This document shows, piece by piece, positions 16,792-26,107 of a stretch of 39,720 nt of DNA. The translations under genes were made by a program, and so were the position numbers. The stretch covers positions 1-39,720 of the forward strand of contig JAFLUT010000010.1 in NCBI GenBank assembly GCA_022508665.1. Direction: 5' to 3'. Within the stretch, counting starts at the first letter, position 1. Every line of letters begins with the position of its first letter. The stretch comes from Prevotellaceae bacterium. Lineage in GTDB: Bacteria > Bacteroidota > Bacteroidia > Bacteroidales > Bacteroidaceae. The notes beneath the pieces are model-generated. The model was not told where the DNA came from. It saw only the letters and a program-made list of their open reading frames with translations, and ran no database searches.

Positions 16792-18705
16792 ATGAGAAAG
16801 TTTATCTTAGCAGTCCTTGCGACTATGTTGTGCTATACTTCGGCAATTGCAGGAGAAAAGAAAGTGGTTTGGGAAAAGCCTAATGTTGTGATGAACGAGT
16901 CTGCTTCTCGTGGTTTTACTATCAAGAAGGTTGTTTTTACAGAGGATGAAACGGTGCTGCATCTTCATAAACAATACTTCCCTAAATACTGGATTAAGTT
17001 TGTGGAAGAAACGGTGCTAAGGGATGAGAACGGAAAGATTTATCCCGCTCTGAACGGTCAGGCGGTGGAAGCAGATGAAACAGACTTGGAACTCGGCAAG
17101 GAGTTTTGGATGCCTGAAAGCGGAGAGGTTGATATTGCTTTGCATTTCTCTCCTCTTCCAATAGATACGAAGGTTTTTGATTTGATAGAAGGCAATGAAG
17201 AGGGGGCTTTCATGTTTTGGAACATCAGCGACAGCAAGGGAAAATACAAGCCTGCATTGCCAGCCGAATGGAAAAACGTAAAATACGCCAAGAACGAAGT
17301 GATGCCCGAAGCAAAACTGAACAGAGGGATGGCGAAGGTGCATCTGAAGGTATTGGGATATAAGCCCGACATGAAGTTCTCACTATTTGTTGTCGGACGT
17401 CAATACCCCGTCAGCAACGAGCAATCCATTACCGAAATACCGCTCAGCAGCACAGGCGAGGCTACGGCTGAGATACCTGTAGAAATGGCACAGTTGGCAT
17501 ACGTCGGCATACAAAATGTGTATGTGACAGGGGTAATGCTTGCTCCCAATGAAACAGTAGAGTGTCTGATGGACTTGAACGCTCCCGAAGATAATCGTTT
17601 TGTGGCTTTCAAGGGATATATGGCAAAGACTGACATGGATTTGTTTTCGTCAATAGACTTGCTGAAATTTGAGGGCTTTGAGAAGATGATGTACGACGGT
17701 CTTTCGGTCTGCAACACACCCGAAGAGCGATTGGCTTTCTTGGACAAACGACTTGAAGAAACGAAGAAGAAAGTGAACGCATTGAATGTGACGGATGCGG
17801 CAAAGGCTATTCTCCGCATGGCGGCAGAGGAGGAATATATTGACTGGCGGAAGGATTGGAAACTTAATTATACCAATGCCGAAATCGTGGTCGGAGTTAG
17901 GAAACATGAAACGAGGGAGGATTGGATGAAGGCTATGGATGAAAATAAAAAAATGATGCCAGAATGGAGACCTGATAGCAAGACTGATTACTTTGAACTG
18001 CTTGGCGAGCCTTATTCTCCTTGCTGTGAAAAGTTTTGGGAGATTGATCCTCAAACATATAGGTATTCTGACGAAGAGTGGGACATCGCAACATTTCTTG
18101 ACAAGAACGGCAATCCAGCGAAATACAATCACGACTTGCGATTGGCTCACACTCTGATAGTGCTTGATGATACAAATGCTTTCGCACAGGGAATAGACAA
18201 GATTGGCAGCGAGGACTGCAAAGAGATTGTGCGTGAGCATTTTGCCGAACTAAAAAGGAAGACGGAAGAGGCAAAAGCCAACAGCCATATGCATTATCAA
18301 GAGTTTGACGATGTGGCACCCGAGAACATTCTAAACACGATACTGGAACGCCACCCCAACAAGATCGTTGTTTTAGACCTGTGGGCGACTTGGTGCGGAC
18401 CATGCCGTGAAGGTCATAAGGATATGGCACCAATGAAGGAGGAACTGAAAGATGAGCCTGTCGATTTTGTCTATCTGACTTACAATACTTCTCCGTTGAA
18501 CACATGGATGGCTATGATTTCCGACATTCCGGGCGATCACTACTACCTGACCAAAGAACAGTTGCGTTACCTACTTGAGCAATACCATTCTGACGGATTT
18601 CCCACCTACGCCATCTACAACAAAGACAAACAGCAGACTTTTGTCGAAGTGGGCTATCCCGGTTCAAAGAAGATGAGGGAGGAAATAGATAAAGCGATGA
18701 AATAG
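16792..18705 (+). CDS. periplasmic thioredoxin/TlpA-like protein with large N-terminal region
   Basis: A 637-residue exported protein with signal peptide MRKFILAVLATMLCYTSAIAG. The C-terminal 140 residues are a TlpA/ResA-like thioredoxin domain with LDLWATWCGPCREG (active-site C535 and C538) and the cis-Pro segment DGFPTYAIY. The first 490 residues have beta-rich segments (about 25-270) and a helical part (270-480) as found in many Bacteroidetes thioredoxin-fold proteins with DUF4369-like or unnamed N-domains. It likely reduces or exchanges disulphides in the periplasm; the partner is unknown. It is the third gene of the envelope operon. No clear terminator follows. Confidence 0.85.
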   Translation: MRKFILAVLATMLCYTSAIAGEKKVVWEKPNVVMNESASRGFTIKKVVFTEDETVLHLHKQYFPKYWIKFVEETVLRDENGKIYPALNGQAVEADETDLELGKEFWMPESGEVDIALHFSPLPIDTKVFDLIEGNEEGAFMFWNISDSKGKYKPALPAEWKNVKYAKNEVMPEAKLNRGMAKVHLKVLGYKPDMKFSLFVVGRQYPVSNEQSITEIPLSSTGEATAEIPVEMAQLAYVGIQNVYVTGVMLAPNETVECLMDLNAPEDNRFVAFKGYMAKTDMDLFSSIDLLKFEGFEKMMYDGLSVCNTPEERLAFLDKRLEETKKKVNALNVTDAAKAILRMAAEEEYIDWRKDWKLNYTNAEIVVGVRKHETREDWMKAMDENKKMMPEWRPDSKTDYFELLGEPYSPCCEKFWEIDPQTYRYSDEEWDIATFLDKNGNPAKYNHDLRLAHTLIVLDDTNAFAQGIDKIGSEDCKEIVREHFAELKRKTEEAKANSHMHYQEFDDVAPENILNTILERHPNKIVVLDLWATWCGPCREGHKDMAPMKEELKDEPVDFVYLTYNTSPLNTWMAMISDIPGDHYYLTKEQLRYLLEQYHSDGFPTYAIYNKDKQQTFVEVGYPGSKKMREEIDKAMK

Positions 18706-18854
18706 GAAGAAACGAAGATTGATGAATGTTGTGAATAGGATTTAGATATTATAGAACGGAGCAAACAGAATATATAATAGATAAGGATAATGAAAAACTG
18801 ATGTGTTTTATCACTTTTCATTGTCCAAAATGCAATTCGTAAAATTATTTTTAT

Positions 18855-18862
18855 TACATTTG
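18855..18862 (+). promoter_or_regulatory. -7 box upstream of the folded leader
   Basis: TACATTTG fits the -7 consensus; -33 is weak. Transcription would start near 18869, run through a small GAGT-TTCG-ACTC hairpin (about 18873-18884) and then the structured element, reaching the lipoprotein start at 19131 after about 260 bases. The stretch 18706-18854 shows nothing else. Confidence 0.5.
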
Positions 18863-18928
18863 CAGTGAGTTTGAGTTTCGACTCTTACTTATACATTATG
18901 GTAAAATGAAGCGTTATGCTCAGTTTTG

Positions 18929-19049
18929 CTAATGGGAACGTGAGAAATTTCTAATAGCAGCAAAATCAGAGTGTAATGGTTCACGTGTGTATAGCGTGGA
19001 CTGGTTACATCATTCGTGCTGCTAAGGTAATTCTCACGACCTCCATTAG
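18929..19049 (+). ncRNA. long multi-helix folded RNA element (leader or small RNA)
   Basis: Five nested complementary segments form one long irregular hairpin. CTAATGG (18929-18935) pairs with CCATTAG (19043-19049). CGTGAGAAATT (18939-18949) pairs with AATTCTCACG (19029-19038), one bulge. TAGCAGCA (18955-18962) pairs with TGCTGCTA (19017-19024). GTGTAA (18971-18976) pairs with TTACAT (19005-19010). TTCACG (18980-18985) pairs with CGTGGA (18995-19000), loop of 9. Internal loops are between 4 and 10 bases. No protein frame explains it. It may be a cis-regulatory leader of the lipoprotein genes or an independent RNA; a 6S-like RNA has a similar overall shape. I do not recognise a known family. 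Confidence 0.6.
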
Positions 19050-19064
19050 AAGAATGTGGTATAT

Positions 19065-19109
19065 CAGTATCACGCTTCTAACATTAAATTAAAGGCTCTT
19101 GTGATACTG
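19065..19109 (+). promoter_or_regulatory. second leader hairpin before the lipoprotein start
   Basis: CAGTATCAC (19065-19073) and GTGATACTG (19101-19109) are perfectly complementary with a 27-base loop. The stem ends 21 bases before the ATG at 19131, where it could influence ribosome access. No T tract follows, so it is not a simple terminator. Confidence 0.5.
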
Positions 19110-19130
19110 GAGGGCAACGGAGATTTATCT

Positions 19131-20012
19131 ATGAATAAAACTTTCAAAAAAGTTTCATTACTGTTTGCTGTATCATGGATGCTTTATTCTTGTAGCACAC
19201 AGTATTTGAATGTCACAGGAGTGGCGTATCAATCGATTCGTGCAAAACAGCCAATGAAAAGGACTGACATTCCGCAAGATGCCACAATTATCGCTTGTTG
19301 TCAGTTAGGTGCAAATGGCGAATTTGATGTGATTGTACAAAACAACACGGACAAGATTATGACCATTGACCGCACTAAGTCATTCTTCCGCAATCAATCG
19401 GGTAATTCTATTCCTTATTACGATCCAACAGTGACAGTACAATCACAATCAACCACAGTCGGCGGACAAACAGGCGCTTCGGTCAATCTTGGCAGCATTG
19501 CTGCGGCTGCAGGTATTGGTGGAGCAGTGGGAACAGCCTTGGGAGGAATAAATGTTGGCGGAAGCAAAGGTAGTGCGACTACAAATACAAACACAACCTA
19601 CATTGTTGACCAACCGCAGATTTCTATTGCACCTCACGGACAGGCATCAATGGGCAGAACATTTTATATGGAAGGTGTAGGTCTTGCGTTTTTAGGGCAG
19701 GCCGTTTCCAATTCGGGTACAGACGTGAACAACTCTTTTACCCCTACCCAGACGTATGCGGCTTGTAATTTGTGTATTTCTTATTCTGTTGATGACGGCA
19801 AAACGTATGAGACTATTCTGACTGACATTTATGCAAATTCATTGCTCGTAAGCAAAGTTAATCAAACAGGGCATGTAAATGATGCGCTGAGACGTATATA
19901 TACTAACAAAAACGACGCATTAAATGAATCTTGGTATGCCCTTTATTTCCAGTCGGATAAGAAACAAAACAATAACAAAGTAAAAACCTCGGAGATATTA
20001 AACTTCAAATGA
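19131..20012 (+). CDS. lipoprotein with glycine-rich segment, unknown function
   Basis: A 293-residue lipoprotein: signal MNKTFKKVSLLFAVSWMLYSC, acylated Cys21. I chose the ATG at 19131 because the frame upstream to 19056 runs through the leader hairpin and hides the signal peptide. The body has a beta-rich N-terminal part (DATIIACCQLGANGEFDVIVQNNTDK), a Gly/Ala-rich stretch at about 120-150 (GSIAAAAGIGGAVGTALGG) resembling a glycine zipper, and a beta-rich C-terminal part (YAACNLCISYSVDDGKTYETI). No named domain is recognised. The stop overlaps the start of the next lipoprotein by 4 bases (ATGA), so the two are coupled and likely work together on the membrane. Confidence 0.75.
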   Translation: MNKTFKKVSLLFAVSWMLYSCSTQYLNVTGVAYQSIRAKQPMKRTDIPQDATIIACCQLGANGEFDVIVQNNTDKIMTIDRTKSFFRNQSGNSIPYYDPTVTVQSQSTTVGGQTGASVNLGSIAAAAGIGGAVGTALGGINVGGSKGSATTNTNTTYIVDQPQISIAPHGQASMGRTFYMEGVGLAFLGQAVSNSGTDVNNSFTPTQTYAACNLCISYSVDDGKTYETILTDIYANSLLVSKVNQTGHVNDALRRIYTNKNDALNESWYALYFQSDKKQNNNKVKTSEILNFK

Positions 20013-20539
20013 TTATGAAAACAAGCAATTTTATTCTTTTTATGATGATTGGCATAACGGTTCTATTACTATCATCATGCAGTACATCTCAAACATTCAC
20101 AGTACAAGGCGAACCCGGAACAGTAATTACAACTCCACAAAATCAACAGATTGCCGTTGTTGACAACTCTGGAAATGCACAAATAAAAATGAAACGCAAG
20201 GCTGGATACTACCATTACTTGAATGCTCAAGCGCCCGGTTCAAATCTGCAAGTACCCTTTGCTCTTGATTATAAGAATAAAAATAGAGCCACAAAGCGTG
20301 GACTTATTAGAGCAGGTGAATGGACATTGTTTGGAGCAAGTATTATCAGTTCAATATCTTTAGGAGCTATGGCACTTGCTAATGTAGAAGATGCTACTGC
20401 TGCTTATATTATTTTAGGTGCAACAAGCATAGGGGGTGCTTTTGGAGGATTGGGACTCGAATTTTGTTATATGGATCCTATTGATAGCGATTATGATTAT
20501 CTGAAAACACAATCAACAAATAGCGATCTGCTACGTTAA
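20009..20539 (+). CDS. small lipoprotein with two hydrophobic segments
   Basis: A 176-residue lipoprotein, translation-coupled to the previous gene through ATGA at 20009; an ATG at 20015 is an equally good start. The signal ends LLLSSC with acylated Cys24. The first half after it is a small beta domain (FTVQGEPGTVITTPQNQQIAVVDNSGNAQIKMKR split around turns) resembling PEGA-like surface modules. Two hydrophobic glycine-rich segments follow (about 111-128 and 133-152), the second IILGATSIGGAFGGLGLE, again like glycine zippers. Function unknown. A strong bidirectional terminator follows the stop codon. Confidence 0.7.
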   Translation: MIMKTSNFILFMMIGITVLLLSSCSTSQTFTVQGEPGTVITTPQNQQIAVVDNSGNAQIKMKRKAGYYHYLNAQAPGSNLQVPFALDYKNKNRATKRGLIRAGEWTLFGASIISSISLGAMALANVEDATAAYIILGATSIGGAFGGLGLEFCYMDPIDSDYDYLKTQSTNSDLLR

Positions 20540-20542
20540 TAC

Positions 20543-20581
20543 AAGAAAGAGGATGCCTCGTTTTGAGGCATCCTCTTTCTT
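20543..20581. terminator. bidirectional terminator between lipoprotein unit and his genes
   Basis: A perfect 17-bp stem: 20543-20559 pairs with 20565-20581 around a GTTTT loop; core AGAGGATGCCTC / GAGGCATCCTCT. A-rich on the left and T-rich on the right, so it works for the plus-strand lipoproteins and the minus-strand hisB end. Confidence 0.95.
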
Positions 20582-20620
20582 CTTATCAGTTCTATATCTC
20601 TGATTATAATCTTATCCCAA

Positions 20621-21721
20621 CTACAAAACACCCTTACTGCTCGGCAACTGGAATTTGTAGATATCGCGTTTCACTGCCATTTTTATGCTTCGGGCAAGTG
20701 CCTTGAAGATGCCCTCAATCTTGTGGTGTTCGTTGTCGCCTTCCGCTTTGATATTCAAGTTCATACGTGCGGCATCGCTGAATGATTTGAAGAAATGGAG
20801 GAACATTTCGGTAGGCATGTCGCCTACACGTTCACGCTTAAATTCAGCATCCCACACAAGCCATGCACGCCCCCCAAAGTCGAGCGCCACTTGGCAGAGG
20901 CAATCGTCCATCGGAAGGGTGTAGCCGTAGGTATCGGCTGTTCCGTTAAGGTCGTAACCATAACGCTCAATTCCTCGTTTATCGCCGAGGGCTTTATAGA
21001 TGCACTCGCCAAGGGCAATGCCTGTGTCTTCAATGGTGTGATGTTCATCTACGTTGAGGTCGCCATTCACATGGATGTAGAGGTCGATAGAACCATGCTT
21101 GCCAATCTGTTCGAGCATGTGGTCGAAGAAACCGAGGCCAGTGCTGATGTCGCATTTGCCTGTGCCGTCAAGGTTCAGACAGATGTCAATATCTGTCTCT
21201 TTTGTTGTACGACGGACACTCGCAGTGCGTTCTCCTGCAAAGAGAATTTCGGTGATTTCGTCCCATGACCGCACGTTATCGCCAAGGATAAGTGCCTTGC
21301 ATCCGAGGTTTTCAGCCAATTGCCTGTCCGTCTGCCTGTCGCCAATCACATAACTATTGGCGAGGTCGTATTCGCCTGTCATGTACTTCCCCAACATTCC
21401 TGTGCCAGGCTTTCGTGTAGGGAGATTGTCTTCGGGAAATGAGCGGTCGATAAGAATATCGTCGAACTCTATTCCTTCGCTTCGCAAGGTGTTGAGCATG
21501 AGGTTGTGAGTAGGCCAAAAGTCTGCCTCGGGATAGGACGATGTGCCTAAGCCGTCTTGGTTGCTGACCATAACGAACTCAAAATCAAGTTTGGTGCGTA
21601 TGAAATAGAGGTTACGTATCACACCTTGAACAAACTGAAACTTATCAAAAGAATCTATCTGTTCGTCATCTGGCTCAACTAATATAGTGCCATCGCGATC
21701 GATGAAAAGTGCCTGTTTCAT
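20621..21721 (-). CDS. hisB: bifunctional histidinol-phosphatase / imidazoleglycerol-phosphate dehydratase
   Basis: Carries out two histidine steps: dehydration of imidazoleglycerol phosphate and removal of phosphate from histidinol phosphate. The N-terminal HAD phosphatase has nucleophile D8 and D10 in FIDRDGT, and [11 protein letters not shown] further on. The C-terminal dehydratase (from about 180) has [27 protein letters not shown] and [14 protein letters not shown], the manganese-binding His/Glu motifs. At 366 residues it is the usual fused length. The loop that holds four zinc ligands in E. coli HisB-N reads [15 protein letters not shown] here, without Cys or His. It is last in the his operon, 4 bases after hisC, and ends before the strong terminator. 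Confidence 0.95.
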   Translation of the reverse strand: MKQALFIDRDGTILVEPDDEQIDSFDKFQFVQGVIRNLYFIRTKLDFEFVMVSNQDGLGTSSYPEADFWPTHNLMLNTLRSEGIEFDDILIDRSFPEDNLPTRKPGTGMLGKYMTGEYDLANSYVIGDRQTDRQLAENLGCKALILGDNVRSWDEITEILFAGERTASVRRTTKETDIDICLNLDGTGKCDISTGLGFFDHMLEQIGKHGSIDLYIHVNGDLNVDEHHTIEDTGIALGECIYKALGDKRGIERYGYDLNGTADTYGYTLPMDDCLCQVALDFGGRAWLVWDAEFKRERVGDMPTEMFLHFFKSFSDAARMNLNIKAEGDNEHHKIEGIFKALARSIKMAVKRDIYKFQLPSSKGVL

Positions 21722-21725
21722 AAGA

Positions 21726-22763
21726 TTATGTGTATTGGCGCAGTGCTGCCAAAAGTTTCGTATTCTCGTCTTTTGTACCTATCGTTATACGCAGACAATC
21801 GCCACACAGATGTACTTTGTTGCGATTGCGTACAACGATGCCTTTCTCCACAAGGTAATGATATATGCCGTCAGCATCGGTCACTTTCACAAGGAAGAAA
21901 TTGGCATCGGTAGCATATATCTTTTTGCATATAGGCAGGAGAGAAACCGCCTTTATGAGTGTGTCTCGCTCCTCTAAAATCATAGAGATATGGCGTTGCA
22001 AGAGTGTGGCATTACCAATGATTTCCATCGCTCTCTGCTGGGTGAGGATGTTCACATTGTAGGGGTATTTCACCTTGTTAAAAAGCCCGATGATGTCTGT
22101 GCTTGCGAATGCCATGCCCAAGCGGATGCCCGCCGCTGCCCACGCTTTTGAGAATGTGGCAAGGACGATGAGATTTGGATATTTCTGAATGTCAAACCGC
22201 AACGGGCGTTGGGAAGAAAAATCGCTGTATGCTTCATCGACAATGACAATGCCATGAAACTCTTTTATCACCCTCTCTATCTTCTCACGCTGAAAGGCAT
22301 TGCCCGTGGGGTTGTTGGGCGAACAGATGAAGATAATCTTCGTGTTGTCGTCGCAAGCAGAGAGAAGTGCATCGGTGTCGAGGTCAAAGTCCTCGGTCAG
22401 CGGCACTTTCCGATACTCCACATCGTTCACATCGGCACACACTTCATACATTCCGTATGTGGGGTCGATTGCCACCACGTTGTCCTTGCCCGGACGACAG
22501 AAGATGCGGAAAGGAAGGTCGATTGCTTCATCGCTGCCGTTGCCCAAGAAGATGTTTTCTACTGGCACACCTTTCATGGGAGAAATGGCTTGCTTCAACT
22601 GTTCCTGCAAAGGGTCGGGGTAGCGGTTCACGCCGTTGGGATAAGGGTTTTCGTTGGCATCAAGGAATACATCTGCCTTCATTCCCTTAAACTCGTCGCG
22701 AGCACAACTGTATGGTTTCAACGCCCAAATGTTGGGACGCACTAAGTCTTGAAGTCTTTTCAT
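21726..22763 (-). CDS. hisC: histidinol-phosphate aminotransferase
   Basis: A PLP-dependent class I/II aminotransferase that converts imidazole acetol phosphate and glutamate to histidinol phosphate. At 345 residues it has family-typical length. Visible motifs are DANENPYP near the N-terminus, [10 protein letters not shown] for PLP phosphate binding, [17 protein letters not shown] and the lysine that forms the Schiff base in [15 protein letters not shown]. Its ATG overlaps the hisD stop by 4 bases, and hisB follows after 4 bases, so it is translation-coupled within the operon. Confidence 0.95.
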   Translation of the reverse strand: MKRLQDLVRPNIWALKPYSCARDEFKGMKADVFLDANENPYPNGVNRYPDPLQEQLKQAISPMKGVPVENIFLGNGSDEAIDLPFRIFCRPGKDNVVAIDPTYGMYEVCADVNDVEYRKVPLTEDFDLDTDALLSACDDNTKIIFICSPNNPTGNAFQREKIERVIKEFHGIVIVDEAYSDFSSQRPLRFDIQKYPNLIVLATFSKAWAAAGIRLGMAFASTDIIGLFNKVKYPYNVNILTQQRAMEIIGNATLLQRHISMILEERDTLIKAVSLLPICKKIYATDANFFLVKVTDADGIYHYLVEKGIVVRNRNKVHLCGDCLRITIGTKDENTKLLAALRQYT

Positions 22764-24040
22764 AATGATTGAAGTCTTACGGTCATGGCATTCTTGTGAG
22801 CATCAAGCAGTTCTGCCTCTGCCATCAACTCTACGGCACGACCAATGGAGCGGACACCATCAGCAGTGAGTTCCTGAAAAGTAATCTTTCGGCAGAAGGA
22901 GTCGAGGTTCACACCGCTATATGCTTTGGCATATCCCGATGTAGGCAACGTGTGGTTAGTTCCCGAAGCATAGTCGCCAGCAGATTCGCATGAATAGTTG
23001 CCAAGGAACACACTTCCTGCATTCACTACCCTTTCGGCAAATGCCATATAGTCGGAAACGGCAAGGATGAGGTGTTCGGGAGCGTACTCGTTGGTTATCT
23101 CCACCGCCTCGTCTATGTCTTTCACAATGATTAACTTAGAATATAATAGCGACTGCTCAGCCATTTCCTTGCGAGGCAAGAGGTCGAGTTGTCTATCTAC
23201 TTCTACGCTCACTTTCTCTGCCAATGCTTCCGATGTCGTTATCATAATGACCTGCGAATCTATGCCATGCTCTGCCTGAGAAAGCAAATCGGCAGCAACA
23301 AATACGGGATTAGCAGTATCATCAGCAACAACAGCCACTTCGCTTGGCCCTGCTGGCATATCAATGGCAACGTCGTGGAGGCTCACCTGCTGTTTTGCCG
23401 CCATGACAAACTGATTGCCCGGTCCGAAAATCTTGCTTACCTTCGGAACAGTCTCCGTGCCGTATGCCATAGCGCCAATCGCTTGCACACCGCCAGCCTT
23501 GAATATCTTACTTACCCCTGCCACTTTGGCTGCCATAAGAATGACGGGATTGACTTTGCCCTCACGATTGGGAGGAGTACACAGAACAATCTCTCTACAT
23601 CCTGCTATCTTCGCAGGAGTGGCGAGCATCAGCACCGTGGAAAAGAGCGGTGCAGTTCCTCCGGGAATATATAGCCCAACCTTCTCAATAGGCACAGATT
23701 TTTGCCAGCAGAAAACACCATTTGCCGTCTCCACTTTCTGCCCCTCAAACTTCTGCGAAGCATGGAACTTCTCGATATTTGAATGGGCAAGCAACAACGC
23801 CTCTTTCAAATCTTCCGACACATGTTTCTCTGCTTCCGCCATCTCCGCTTCGGAAACAGCGAGGCTTTCAAGCGTGACCTTGTCGAACTTCTGCTCATAT
23901 TCCTTCACCGCCTCATCGCCCCTCTGCCTAACATCGTCAAGCACAGCCTTTACCGTGCCATATAACTCAGAGGCCTCACGATGAGGGCGTTCCAACAGCG
24001 CCTGCCATTCGTCTTTCGTGGGATATTTTACGATATTCAT
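22760..24040 (-). CDS. hisD: histidinol dehydrogenase
   Basis: Oxidises histidinol to histidine in two NAD-dependent steps with a zinc ion. The 426-residue sequence shows [61 protein letters not shown] and APEHLIL, all hallmark HisD motifs; Glu and His of the SQAEHG and EHL segments are zinc or catalytic residues in the family. It starts 12 bases after hisG and overlaps hisC. No anomaly is seen. Confidence 0.96.
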   Translation of the reverse strand: MNIVKYPTKDEWQALLERPHREASELYGTVKAVLDDVRQRGDEAVKEYEQKFDKVTLESLAVSEAEMAEAEKHVSEDLKEALLLAHSNIEKFHASQKFEGQKVETANGVFCWQKSVPIEKVGLYIPGGTAPLFSTVLMLATPAKIAGCREIVLCTPPNREGKVNPVILMAAKVAGVSKIFKAGGVQAIGAMAYGTETVPKVSKIFGPGNQFVMAAKQQVSLHDVAIDMPAGPSEVAVVADDTANPVFVAADLLSQAEHGIDSQVIMITTSEALAEKVSVEVDRQLDLLPRKEMAEQSLLYSKLIIVKDIDEAVEITNEYAPEHLILAVSDYMAFAERVVNAGSVFLGNYSCESAGDYASGTNHTLPTSGYAKAYSGVNLDSFCRKITFQELTADGVRSIGRAVELMAEAELLDAHKNAMTVRLQSL

Positions 24041-24052
24041 AACGAAATGCCT

Positions 24053-24904
24053 TTACAATATCATTTTCTCTATTGGAGTAACCAAAATTCCCTCAGCGCC
24101 CAACTCTTTGAGTTGCCCGACAATTTCCCAAAAATGCTTCTCGTCAAGTACGGCATGCACAGAGCACCAGTCTTCTTCTGCCAAAGGGATAATGGTAGGA
24201 CTTTTCAAGCCGGGCAACACCTTCACGATTTCATTCAGACGAGCCTTTGGAGCATTCATCCGCACATATTTCTTATCCTCGGCAATGAGAACCGACTCAA
24301 TGCGGAACAACAGGTCGTCGAGGATTGCCTTCTTCTCCTCATCCAAATTTTTGTTGCCAATCAGCAATGCCTCGCTCTTCATCACCACCTCAACCTCTTT
24401 CAGATTGTTGCTGACTAACGTTGAGCCAGAACTTACGATGTCAAAGATACCGTCTGCCAACCCTATTCCCGGAGCAATCTCCACCGAACCTTGAATGACA
24501 TGCACATCCATCTTTACACCTTTCTCCTCCATGAACTTACGGAGAATAGCGGGATAAGAAGTCGCTATCTTCTTGCCATTAAACCACTCAACTCCCGGAT
24601 ACTCAATAGCCTTTGGAATAGCCAAAGAAATGCGGCACTTGCTAAATCCAAGGCGCTTTATGATGTCCGCATCCTGATTGCGTTCCACAAACTCATTCTC
24701 TCCCACAATGCCCACATCGGCTACACCGTCTGCCACCGTCTGCGGAATGTCATCATCACGCAGGAACAGGACTTCCAGAGGGAAATTTGAGGACTGCACA
24801 AGCAGAGTACGCTTGCTGGAACTTACCTTTATGCCTGTCTCTTTCAGAAGATTCATCGTATCTTCAAAAAGACGACCTTTAGATTGTACTGCTATTCGTA
24901 ACAT
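24053..24904 (-). CDS. hisG: ATP phosphoribosyltransferase, long form
   Basis: First enzyme of histidine biosynthesis, joining ATP and PRPP. The 283-residue length and C-terminal ACT-like regulatory domain (about 205-283) define the long, hexameric form that is inhibited by histidine and needs no HisZ. MLRIAVQSKGRLFEDTMNLL opens the catalytic domain; DGIFDIVSSGSTLVSNNL is the PRPP-binding loop. It starts 19 bases after the glycosyltransferase gene and no promoter box is visible in that gap, so hisG-D-C-B may be co-transcribed with the upstream genes. I see no attenuator with histidine codons. Confidence 0.95.
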   Translation of the reverse strand: MLRIAVQSKGRLFEDTMNLLKETGIKVSSSKRTLLVQSSNFPLEVLFLRDDDIPQTVADGVADVGIVGENEFVERNQDADIIKRLGFSKCRISLAIPKAIEYPGVEWFNGKKIATSYPAILRKFMEEKGVKMDVHVIQGSVEIAPGIGLADGIFDIVSSGSTLVSNNLKEVEVVMKSEALLIGNKNLDEEKKAILDDLLFRIESVLIAEDKKYVRMNAPKARLNEIVKVLPGLKSPTIIPLAEEDWCSVHAVLDEKHFWEIVGQLKELGAEGILVTPIEKMIL

Positions 24905-24923
24905 ATATATTATTTATTATTAT

Positions 24924-26093
24924 TCAGTTTAACACATTCTTAAACGTCATTATCGACTTGCTCGAAGGGATGTATGTAGCGATGCAGGGGCGGCGGCGTG
25001 CAGGGTCATCGTGTCGGAAAAACTCCAATATGGCACTAAAAGAATAGCGCCCCGTGTCGAATGCGATATAATCATAATCCCTATAAAGAACATCGGTACT
25101 CGGCATATCGCCCAAATGTGAACGGAACACATCATACTTCAGATGATGTTTCTCTGCAATGCCCTTCATATCGTCAAGATTTTGCCCGTCACTCACAAGC
25201 AAGAACTTCAACTGCCCCACCTCAAATTTCCTTTGCGACCAACTCCTCATCTTCTGTACACAATACGACATCACCCCTTTCATCACAATAGTCAGCGTAA
25301 TCAGCACAGAGTAAATGAAACTGTAATGTGCATAATGTTTCTTGAAGAAAATGACCATTGCCTTATGGAAGGCATTGACATATTTAAGCGAATCTTTCTT
25401 CGTGCTTTCTCCTTTATAATGCAGAATATGCGTCGGGATGTAATAGTTCTGATACCCTGCTTTCAGCACACGATAACTAAGGTCTATGTCCTCGCCATAC
25501 ATAAAGAAAGCCTCATCCAACAGTCCAACCCTATCAAGCGCCTCCTTACGGATAAACATAAATGCACCGCTAACAATCTCTATCGGATTGATTGACTGCT
25601 TATTGAGGTACTGCATATAGTAACGCCCAAACAAACGGCTCTTTGGGAACAATGCCCCCAATCCAGACATCTTGCAGAAAGCGACAAACGGAGTAGGTAT
25701 GCCACGGCGAGACTCGGGAGCAAACGACCCGTCAACCTTCATCATTCCCACACCACACATGCCTGCCGTTGGCGTATTATCCATAAAATCAATGCACTCA
25801 CGCAATGTACTCTCTCCCACAAACGTATCAGGATTGAGCAACAGCACATACTCCCCACGAGCCTCACGAATTGCCTGATTGTTAGCACATGAGAACCCCA
25901 CATTCTTTGCATTCTCGATGTATCTTACCCAAGGAAAACGGCTTTTCAAATACGCCACAGAATCATCCGAACTGTTGTTGTCCACAACAAACACCTCTCC
26001 ACACACACCACACAACGCTTTCTCCACCGAAAGCAGACACTGCTCAAGGTAGTAACGCACATTGTAATTGACTATGATGACGGAGAGTTTCAA
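24924..26093 (-). CDS. family 2 glycosyltransferase
   Basis: A 389-residue GT2 enzyme similar to rhamnosyltransferase/WsaF-like proteins that build surface polysaccharide. The GT-A domain has LSVIIVNYNV at the start, VVDNNSSDDSV, the metal-binding NPDT (87-90), and the acceptor-side GEDIDLSYR. A hydrophobic stretch around 255-275 (YSFIYSVLITLTIVMKGVMSY) suggests membrane attachment. The C-terminal 100 residues are an extra domain (LKFLLVSDGQNLDDM, DYDYIAFDTGRYSF) I do not recognise. It lies between a small membrane protein and hisG in a run of closely spaced minus-strand genes. Donor and acceptor are unknown. Confidence 0.85.
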   Translation of the reverse strand: MKLSVIIVNYNVRYYLEQCLLSVEKALCGVCGEVFVVDNNSSDDSVAYLKSRFPWVRYIENAKNVGFSCANNQAIREARGEYVLLLNPDTFVGESTLRECIDFMDNTPTAGMCGVGMMKVDGSFAPESRRGIPTPFVAFCKMSGLGALFPKSRLFGRYYMQYLNKQSINPIEIVSGAFMFIRKEALDRVGLLDEAFFMYGEDIDLSYRVLKAGYQNYYIPTHILHYKGESTKKDSLKYVNAFHKAMVIFFKKHYAHYSFIYSVLITLTIVMKGVMSYCVQKMRSWSQRKFEVGQLKFLLVSDGQNLDDMKGIAEKHHLKYDVFRSHLGDMPSTDVLYRDYDYIAFDTGRYSFSAILEFFRHDDPARRRPCIATYIPSSKSIMTFKNVLN

Positions 26094-26107
26094 TGCAAAT
26101 CCCTTGT

